From contig CABSZR010000010.1 in NCBI GenBank assembly GCA_902482185.1, positions 1-14,914 on the forward strand: 14,914 bases of DNA, read 5' to 3'. Position 1 is the stretch's first letter. Each line of letters opens with the position of its first letter. Positions 7,782 to 14,914 of this stretch are shown here, one piece after another. The notes beneath the pieces are model-generated. The model was not told the origin of the DNA. It saw only the letters and a program-made list of their open reading frames with translations, and did no database searches. A program made the translations under genes and the position numbers. Source of the DNA: an uncultured Collinsella sp. GTDB taxonomy: Bacteria; Actinomycetota; Coriobacteriia; Coriobacteriales; Coriobacteriaceae.

Positions 7782-7811
7782 GGTTCCTCCTTATGGATCC
7801 ATATAGTGGGC

Positions 7812-7892
7812 GAGGCCGTGTTGGGTTAAGGCCTCACAAAGCTACCCAAGTGGTGCCGGGTTCGGTGCGCGGGAGAGAGGGCCCCGCGCACC
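7812..7892 (-). other. Two stem-loops in the permease-amidohydrolase intergenic spacer
   Basis: GGTGCGCGGG at 7864-7873 pairs with 7883-7892 in a perfect 10-bp stem with a 9-nt loop. A second, weaker hairpin has GAGGCC at 7812-7817 and GGCCTC at 7830-7835. Neither is followed by a T run on the minus strand, so these are not clear terminators. The strong stem lies 20 nt after the permease stop and could protect the upstream mRNA 3' end or lower read-through, giving the two genes different levels. Confidence 0.55.
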
Positions 7893-7912
7893 CGATCCGC
7901 CCCGGCCAGGCG

Positions 7913-9364
7913 TTACTTTTTGCGGGAATTGGTGAAAGCCATGAGGGCCAGGCCAATAGCCAACCAGCCGATCACGATGCTCCATTCCACCATGTTGAGG
8001 GAGGCGGGAGAGAACGGAATCACGAGCAGGCCGATGATGATGGCACAGGCAGCGATAGCGAGGCCGATGCCAAACTTGCCGCCGGGCACCTCGTAGGGAC
8101 GAGGCAGGTCGGGCTCGGTGAAGCGCATGCGCAGGCAGGCGAGGGCGACCATACCGCAGGAGAAGATGAAGGCGAGAGCCGACACGTTGGTCAGAGGGAT
8201 GAGCATGTTCTTGCCTAGGAACGGACCGATGACGGTGATAACGCCCAGAACGACGCAGGCGAGCTTGGGAGCGCCGGACTTGGGGTCGACCTCGGCGAAC
8301 TTCTCGGGCAGTTGGCCCTTGCGGCCCATGGCGAGCATGATGCGGCTCGTGGCGCCGTAGAAGGAGTTCATCGGGCCCATGGGTCCAAGCGTGGCGATGA
8401 CGAGCATGGCCAGGTACAGGAGCATGTTGATGCCCTTGAGGCAGGCAAGCGCGGGAACCGGGCTCTTAACGAACTCATGCCAGTCGAGGATGGTGCCGAA
8501 CGAGTAGATGCAGACCATGTAGAAGCCGCCGGCGGCCAGCAGGGCCAGGGAGATGATCTTGCCGAACTTGTTCCAGTTGAGGCCCTCGGCTGCTTCCTCA
8601 GCCTGCTGAGGAATGGTGTCGAAACCGGCGTAGAAGAACGGGGTCAGAACCAGGACCGACACGATGCCGGCGAACAGGCTGGCGCCCTCGGTAGCGGCCT
8701 TGCCGCCGCCAGCGCCGGTGACCTGGGAGAACACGGGCATGGCATTGTCCGGCGAGCCGGTGAACAGCGAGACGCCCATGGCGAGCAGCATGCCGCAGAG
8801 CAGAGCCTTGGTCAGGAAGGCCTGGAGCTTGGCGGCCGAGCTGGCGCCGCGGAAGTTGAGGAAGATGACGTAGACTGCAAAGCCGAGCGCGATCAGCGTC
8901 GGGAACAGGTAAACGTCGGCGCCCAGGATGGTGTAGAGCTTGACGGCGCGCAGCCACTCAAGACCAGGCAGGCTGCCGAACATCTCGGACACGAGGGTCG
9001 AAATGGCGATGGCCTCCCACGGGCACAGGATACCGTTGCCCAGAGCCAAAAGCCATCCGGTGATGTAGCTCAGCGTACGGCCAAAGCTACGATCGACATA
9101 CTCGACGATGCCGCCCGAGATGGGGATAGCAGCCGTGAGCTCACCGAAAACAGCTCCGACGGGCACGAGGAAGATTGCACCCAAGAGGAATGCGATCATA
9201 GCGGGAACGGGACCGCCGCCCACGACCATCCAGTCGCCGACCTGCAAAACCCAACCGGTGCCGATGATGGCACCGAAACCGATGGTGAAGAAGTTCCAGA
9301 GCGAAAGCGTTTTCTTCATGCCGCCGTTATCCTCGACTGCAACTTCTGCGTTCTTGTCCGCCAT
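7913..9364 (-). CDS. APC-superfamily amino acid permease
   Basis: The protein has 483 residues when started at the ATG at 9364, which has AGGAGG (9371-9376) 6 nt upstream. An in-frame start at 9403 lacks a good site. About 12 membrane segments are visible. The first carries GAIIGTGWV (31-39), the substrate-backbone-binding GxIIGxG of amino acid/polyamine/organocation carriers. Next come GELTAAIPISGGIVEYVDRS (74-93) and a YAGFDTIPQQAEEAAEG stretch in the sixth-segment region, both typical. It would import an amino acid or related compound across the cytoplasmic membrane; the substrate cannot be named. The adjoining amidohydrolase gene downstream suggests that the cargo, or a product of it, is hydrolysed inside. 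The mRNA leader holds a short hairpin (9409-9429) and a direct repeat of AAGGGG...GTC. Confidence 0.9.
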   Translation of the reverse strand: MADKNAEVAVEDNGGMKKTLSLWNFFTIGFGAIIGTGWVLQVGDWMVVGGGPVPAMIAFLLGAIFLVPVGAVFGELTAAIPISGGIVEYVDRSFGRTLSYITGWLLALGNGILCPWEAIAISTLVSEMFGSLPGLEWLRAVKLYTILGADVYLFPTLIALGFAVYVIFLNFRGASSAAKLQAFLTKALLCGMLLAMGVSLFTGSPDNAMPVFSQVTGAGGGKAATEGASLFAGIVSVLVLTPFFYAGFDTIPQQAEEAAEGLNWNKFGKIISLALLAAGGFYMVCIYSFGTILDWHEFVKSPVPALACLKGINMLLYLAMLVIATLGPMGPMNSFYGATSRIMLAMGRKGQLPEKFAEVDPKSGAPKLACVVLGVITVIGPFLGKNMLIPLTNVSALAFIFSCGMVALACLRMRFTEPDLPRPYEVPGGKFGIGLAIAACAIIIGLLVIPFSPASLNMVEWSIVIGWLAIGLALMAFTNSRKK

Positions 9365-9724
9365 TGTTCCCCTCCTTTCCTTTTTGACGCCCCTTGACGT
9401 CACCCCTTGCGCGGTCTGTTTTGCCGCGCTCTTTTATTTCGTGGCTTTAAGATACGGCCTTGGCGCAGCATGGCCGCCCATGGCTCGACCGAAGGCCGAA
9501 CTCGCATATGAGCGGCGCCGTTTTTGGGACGAACGGCACGGTTTGACGTTCATTGTTGCCGCCCGCCCGACGGGCGTACGCTCATCGGACGCATAGAGAG
9601 ATGTTTTTGAGGCCGTGTGTTTTGCGCCTTTCGTACCGTTTACCGAGCTTTTGACGCGCAGACCCATTTGTTGCACATCTTTTTTGTAGGATAGACAGGT
9701 TATACATGAGACAAGGCGGTACGA
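9365..9724. promoter_or_regulatory. Divergent control region between the permease gene and the C39-type gene
   Basis: These 360 bases hold no gene that I can support. The two flanking genes are transcribed away from each other, so both promoters should be here. On the permease side there is a 6-bp hairpin (GCGCGG 9409-9414 with CCGCGC 9424-9429). Closer to the gene, AAGGGG followed by a GTC box occurs twice in tandem on the minus strand. On the other side TTGACG at 9651 and TATACA at 9701 resemble promoter hexamers, but they are not spaced as a pair. No confident promoter can be given. Confidence 0.45.
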
Positions 9725-10759
9725 ATGGCATACGGATACAACGACGGTGATCAACGGCGACAAAGCGTTCGCCTTGCTGGCCGTACCGCGCCGACGCCCA
9801 GAAGCGCCACGAGCAGCAATCCGCAACGTCCTCAAGAGCAACCCAGGCCTTCGTCTCGGCAGCAGGCAAGCAGAACGCGGCAGAGTGGCCGTCCGAGCAC
9901 GGGCACAAGCGCGCAGCAAGATAGCCGCTTGGGCGCGCGCACTCGACAGCGTCAGGCCGAGGTTCCGCAACTGCGCCGCAACGGCGCACGTCAGCCCGGC
10001 ATCCATATCAACCGCTTCTTTTCGCATCCCCAAGGCGGACGCGACGGCAAGCCTTACCGCTCGACATCGCACGCGAATGCCCCCGCCCTGCCGGCCCGTC
10101 GACTTCGCCTCGCACTGTGCTCTATCCTTACCTGTCTGGTCTTTGTGCTTATGAGCTCCTGTATGTCCCACGGCTCGGCCGGTCTCGAGCCCACCGCCGA
10201 GGACAAGCTGCTCAAGGCCCCCGTCGCGCCCGGTTATTCTTTCGCCTTTTCGACCCCGCGCTCGCAATGGCAAGCCGGCACGATGCCCCTTATCTATCAG
10301 ATCGATCCTGCATGGTCTGAGCTGCCTTACGCCGGCGGCACCATCCGCCAAAATGCCTGCGGGCCTACGTGCCTCACCATGGTCTACATCTTTAAGACGG
10401 GACGCACCGATATGACCCCCGTCGATATGTGCGCGCTTTCCGAGGCGGGCAATTACGCCCCCACCGGTGCAACCGAATGGTCGTTTATGACGAGCGGCGC
10501 GTGGCAGTTGGGACTTAACGGAACGGAGCTCCATAACGATCGCGACTCGATGACTCAGGCGCTGCGTTCGGGAGCGCCCGTCATCGCCGCCGTTCGGCCG
10601 GGCACCTTTACCAACGTGGGCCACTACATTGTGCTTTACGGTATTGACGACGCCGACCAGATTGGAGTCTTCGATCCCAACTCGGCCAGCCGCAGCGCCC
10701 GCCGCTGGGGCGTCGTAGAGGTCCTTAACGAAGTCGAAGCCATGTGGGCCTACTACTAG
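9725..10759 (+). CDS. Membrane-anchored C39-like (papain-fold) peptidase domain protein
   Basis: The protein has 344 residues. Residues 1-125 are low-complexity, rich in Arg, Gln, Ser and Pro, and probably disordered in the cytoplasm. A single hydrophobic segment follows (about 128-147), then an extracytoplasmic domain like Peptidase_C39_2. Catalytic candidates: Q192 (oxyanion side, YQIDPAW), C212 in NACGPTCLTMV, H300 in VGHYIVLYGID and D317 in GVFDPNS, in the usual order. It would cleave peptides or cell-wall-linked substrates outside the membrane. SSC at 144-146 resembles a poor lipobox, but the long N-tail argues for a signal anchor. The start has AAGGCGG 5 nt upstream. It is the only plus-strand gene, transcribed away from the permease gene and toward arcC. 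The stop codon lies inside a repeat arm. The family is clear; the substrate is unknown. Confidence 0.82.
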   Translation: MAYGYNDGDQRRQSVRLAGRTAPTPRSATSSNPQRPQEQPRPSSRQQASRTRQSGRPSTGTSAQQDSRLGARTRQRQAEVPQLRRNGARQPGIHINRFFSHPQGGRDGKPYRSTSHANAPALPARRLRLALCSILTCLVFVLMSSCMSHGSAGLEPTAEDKLLKAPVAPGYSFAFSTPRSQWQAGTMPLIYQIDPAWSELPYAGGTIRQNACGPTCLTMVYIFKTGRTDMTPVDMCALSEAGNYAPTGATEWSFMTSGAWQLGLNGTELHNDRDSMTQALRSGAPVIAAVRPGTFTNVGHYIVLYGIDDADQIGVFDPNSASRSARRWGVVEVLNEVEAMWAYY

Positions 10760-10840
10760 TCATTGGGGACAGACTTAAATGAGTGGTCATTGGGGACGCT
10801 CTTGTTTGACTAGTCGTTTAAGAACGTCCCCAATGACTAG
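10756..10840. repeat. REP/REPIN-like repeat with three copies of a GTCATTGGGGAC motif
   Basis: GTCATTGGGGAC occurs directly at 10759-10770 and 10786-10797, and inverted at 10826-10837. The outer copies form a perfect 15-bp inverted repeat (10756-10770 with 10826-10840). The inner pair makes a 13-bp stem (10786-10798 with 10825-10837), which continues after one mismatch with TCTT/AAGA. The first arm contains the TAG stop of the C39 gene. The form resembles REP sequences mobilised by REP-associated tyrosine transposases; no transposase is in the window. Confidence 0.65.
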
Positions 10841-10847
10841 GTAGATA

Positions 10848-10881
10848 CAAAAGCCCCGCAGTCGGAGCGGACTGCGGGGCT
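10848..10881 (-). terminator. Intrinsic terminator of arcC
   Basis: A perfect 12-bp stem (10852-10863 with 10870-10881) has a 6-nt loop. On the minus strand it is followed by TTTGTATC, giving four T in a row with the last stem base. On the plus strand no T run follows, so it is directed at the minus-strand arcC transcript, about 65 nt after its stop. Confidence 0.85.
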
Positions 10882-10900
10882 CATGAAGAGAGGCTAGTTT

Positions 10901-10924
10901 GTGGGCGCCTTGTCTGGCGCCCAC
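10901..10924 (-). other. Extra 3' stem-loop between arcC and its terminator
   Basis: GTGGGCGCC at 10901-10909 and its complement at 10916-10924 form a perfect 9-bp stem with a 6-nt loop. It lies 22 nt after the arcC stop on the minus strand, upstream of the terminator proper. There is no T run on either strand, so an mRNA-stabilising 3' hairpin is the likeliest role. Confidence 0.55.
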
Positions 10925-10946
10925 GAGAGAGGCAATGGAGTAGAGG

Positions 10947-11909
10947 CTACTCGTGGATGCGGGTACCGGAGAGGCCGGCCATGGTCTCGGCGGCCTTGTC
11001 CAGGGCGCCGATGATGCAGGTGCGGCCCTTGCGGGAACGGGCGAACTTGATGGCGGCGCGGACCTTGGGCTCCATGGAACCCTTGCCGAACTGGCCCTCG
11101 TCGGCCAGGCGCTCGGCCTCGTCGGCGGTGATGTCCTCGAGCTCCTCCTGGTTGGGCTTGCCAAAGTTGATGGCGACATGCTCAACGGCGGTCAGCAGGA
11201 ACAGAACGTCGGCGTCGCAGTCCTCGGCCAGCAGCTCGCCGCCCAGGTCCTTGTCGATGACGGCGGGAACGCCCTTGTAGCAGCCCTTGTTCTCGTAGTC
11301 GCGGACGACGGGGATGCCGCCGCCACCGCAGGCGATGACGATGAACTCGTTGTCGAGCAGGTTGAGGATGGAGTCGGCCTCGACGATCTTCTTGGGATCG
11401 GGGGAGGCGACGACGCGACGCCAGCCGCGGCCGGAATCCTCGACGAAGACCTTGGAAGGATCCTCGGCCATGAACTCCTTGGCCTGCTCCTCGGTGTAGA
11501 AGGGGCCGATCGGCTTGGTCGGGTTCTTGAACGCGGGATCGTCCGGGTCGCACTCGATCTGGGTGACGACGGTTGCGGCGTGCCAGCGCTTGTAGCGCTT
11601 GTGCATCTCGCGGCCGATGCCCTGCTGCAGGTGATAGCCGATGTAGCCCTGGGACATGGCGCCGCACTCGGGCAGCGGCATCTCGGGGGTGCCGATGGCG
11701 TCGTGGGCGGCGGCGAAGGCGTTCTGGATCATGCCGACCTGCGGGCCGTTGCCGTGGGTGATGATGATTTCATTGCCCTGCTCGATGAGACCGAGGAGGG
11801 CGTGGGCGGTGTTGCTCACGGCCTCGATCTGCTCGACGGGGTTGTTGCCGAGGGCGTTGCCGCCAAGGGCGACGACAATACGATCGGGCTTGCCAAGAGG
11901 CTTAGACAT
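10947..11909 (-). CDS. arcC: Carbamate kinase
   Basis: The protein has 320 residues, close to the family norm of about 310. It catalyses ADP + carbamoyl phosphate to ATP + carbamate in the cytoplasm, the ATP-yielding last step of arginine deiminase or agmatine/ureide fermentation. Motifs from the ATG at 11909: VVALGGNAL near the N-terminus, ITHGNGPQVG, MSQGYIGYHLQQ, PTKPIGPFY, VVASPDPKKIVE, the glycine-rich IACGGGGIPVV, AVIDKDLGGELLA, and near the C-terminus FGKGSMEPKVRAAIKF. AGAAGGG stands 9 nt upstream of this ATG; an in-frame start at 11945 would add a non-conserved tail. No arginine deiminase or ornithine transcarbamylase gene is adjacent, so the source of carbamoyl phosphate must be encoded elsewhere. 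It has its own terminator and a long AT-rich leader, so it is probably a single-gene unit. Confidence 0.96.
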   Translation of the reverse strand: MSKPLGKPDRIVVALGGNALGNNPVEQIEAVSNTAHALLGLIEQGNEIIITHGNGPQVGMIQNAFAAAHDAIGTPEMPLPECGAMSQGYIGYHLQQGIGREMHKRYKRWHAATVVTQIECDPDDPAFKNPTKPIGPFYTEEQAKEFMAEDPSKVFVEDSGRGWRRVVASPDPKKIVEADSILNLLDNEFIVIACGGGGIPVVRDYENKGCYKGVPAVIDKDLGGELLAEDCDADVLFLLTAVEHVAINFGKPNQEELEDITADEAERLADEGQFGKGSMEPKVRAAIKFARSRKGRTCIIGALDKAAETMAGLSGTRIHE

Positions 11910-12300
11910 TGCTGGAATCCCTTCTGTAAAAGGCCTACAACCCATTAATAACCCGCGTCCGTGCGATACGCGAGTTTATTAAGGTTTATATTCTCTTTAT
12001 CGCTCATTTTATTCATTTTGAAAATAGTTGAACGGTGAACGGTCGCTTTTGCCCGCTCAGCGTAAAGAATGCCAGCTTAAACATATCTAAGCCTTTTACG
12101 TGCAACTTTATTTTAATAGAGCAGGGATTAGACTAGATTATGCAAACCATATCTTTGCTAAACACAAAACTGACAGCGCAATATCTTACTCGCACTATAC
12201 GAGATTCTATGCACTTATAAGTCGAGTATGCACCCCTGCAAAAACAAGGGGCTTTTCATCCAGCAAAAGGAATAAAGAAGGGCTCCGAAAAGACGGCAGC
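11910..12300 (-). promoter_or_regulatory. AT-rich upstream region of arcC with dyads and a tandem octamer
   Basis: No gene is supported here, and the base composition is clearly more AT-rich than the coding DNA. On the plus strand I see two related dyads sharing CATATCT: GCAAA-N7-TTTGC at 12142-12158 and GCTTA-N8-TAAGC at 12075-12092. TGAACGGT occurs twice in tandem (12029-12036 and 12036-12043). A hairpin (11947-11958 with 11968-11980) stands about 40 nt before the arcC start. TTGCATAAT on the minus strand (12145-12137) matches the core of the palindrome before the kinase gene. The promoter is very probably within this stretch, but its hexamers are not certain. Confidence 0.5.
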
Positions 12301-12336
12301 AACCCTGTCCTCCCCCGCGTCCCAAAGTGGCGCGAG

Positions 12337-12425
12337 GTTTCGCGGCAAAGCCGCGAAACAGCGAAGGGGACGGAATGCCCGGCCAACTACGTCCTTCATC
12401 CGCCCACACAATCCAAGGACGTAGT
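12337..12425. repeat. Two tandem inverted repeats in the nifJ-arcC spacer
   Basis: GTTTCGCGGC at 12337-12346 and its complement at 12350-12359 form a perfect 10-bp stem with an AAA loop, bracketed by CGTCCC (12318-12323) and GGGACG (12367-12372). A second perfect 11-bp inverted repeat joins 12386-12396 with 12415-12425 across an 18-nt loop. Neither has a T run. They directly adjoin the large nifJ palindrome, so about 240 bp of this spacer is foldable. These may be REP-like extragenic palindromes. Confidence 0.55.
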
Positions 12426-12429
12426 CGTA

Positions 12430-12554
12430 GCAGGATCTGAGGGCTGACCTTCGCGGACACTCCGCAGGACGAAAGAACCCCCGCCGCACGTAGTGCGCAG
12501 CGGGGGTTCTTTCATGTCCGAGGACGTCCGCGAAGGTCAGCCCTCAGATCCTGC
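12430..12554 (-). terminator. 125-bp palindrome containing the nifJ terminator
   Basis: The core is a perfect 14-bp stem (12471-12484 with 12500-12513) of the form GAAAGAACCCCCGC, topped by a 5-bp stem with a GTA loop (12485-12497). Outside an imperfect segment, a perfect 29-bp inverted repeat joins 12430-12458 with 12526-12554. The core ends in GGGTTCTTTC on both strands, so it can act in both directions. It begins 10 nt after the nifJ stop and should end that transcript. The long outer arms are unusual for a terminator. Confidence 0.8.
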
Positions 12555-12564
12555 GGTGGGAGAC

Positions 12565-14914
<2,350 letters not shown>

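Noticed and set aside
6456..7829. Long plus-strand open frame opposite the amidohydrolase gene
   Set aside because: It is a GC-skew shadow: Val/Gly/Asp-rich with no motif, while the minus strand encodes a full amidohydrolase with all metal ligands.
9651..9706. TTGACG ... TATACA as the promoter of the C39-like gene
   Set aside because: The hexamers are 44 bp apart and no in-register partner is good. TATACA would also put the start of transcription at the ribosome binding site.
9434..10624. Long open frame on the minus strand (about 396 codons) opposite the C39-like gene
   Set aside because: Its sequence is Arg/Ala/Gly-rich and of mirror-frame character. The plus-strand frame has a recognisable C39 domain, an anchor and a ribosome binding site.
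10953..11948. Long plus-strand open frame opposite arcC
   Set aside because: It has the same shadow character; carbamate kinase motifs are complete on the minus strand.
12228..12260. Possible plus-strand terminator or small RNA end (CCCCT stem, AGGGG, then CTTTT)
   Set aside because: The stem is only 5 bp and no plus-strand gene or convincing promoter precedes it. It could mark a small RNA, but the evidence is too thin.
12100..12447. Plus-strand open frame of 115 codons in the nifJ-arcC spacer
   Set aside because: There is no ribosome binding site, it runs through perfect palindromes and repeat arms, and its composition shifts from AT-rich to GC-rich midway. No recognisable domain.

Overview
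The window is GC-rich, densely coded DNA from a gut-type anaerobic actinobacterium. A Collinsella-like member of the Coriobacteriia is my best guess. That guess rests on the anaerobic pyruvate:ferredoxin oxidoreductase, a lone carbamate kinase, LytS/LytTR regulators, short purine-rich ribosome binding sites and overall gene style; no marker gene such as rRNA is present, so the assignment is inference. Ten protein genes are visible, two of them cut by the window edges. Nine lie on the minus strand and one (the C39-type protein at 9725-10759) on the plus strand.

Reading the minus strand from right to left: nifJ (12565 to beyond 14914, 5' part outside the window) ends in a very large palindrome that contains its terminator (12430-12554). 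A structured, then AT-rich, spacer of about 650 bp leads into arcC (carbamate kinase), which has its own terminator at 10848-10881. The C39-type membrane protein converges on arcC, and its stop codon lies inside a REP/REPIN-like repeat. A permease and an amidohydrolase (7913-9364 and 6504-7781) form a likely two-gene catabolic unit with a strong stem-loop between them. Then come a LytS-type histidine kinase and LytTR response regulator pair (5001-6386 and 4228-4962), a zinc-dependent phospholipase C-like protein, a UMF1/Atg22-type MFS transporter, and a GT2 glycosyltransferase that overlaps by 4 bp the start of a second LytS-type kinase cut by the left edge.

Functionally, the right half is energy and nitrogen metabolism: pyruvate oxidation to acetyl-CoA with reduced ferredoxin, ATP from carbamoyl phosphate, and uptake plus hydrolysis of an amino-acid-like or dipeptide-like compound. 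The left half is envelope sensing and remodelling. No complete novel defence or mobile system is apparent. The most interesting non-coding signals are (a) a shared layout of an ATTGC/GCAAT dyad, then a terminator-like hairpin, then a ribosome binding site, in front of both kinase-containing units; (b) the octamer TGAACGGT upstream of the kinase unit and twice in tandem in the arcC leader; (c) the palindrome cluster between nifJ and arcC; and (d) the REPIN-like element after the C39 gene.
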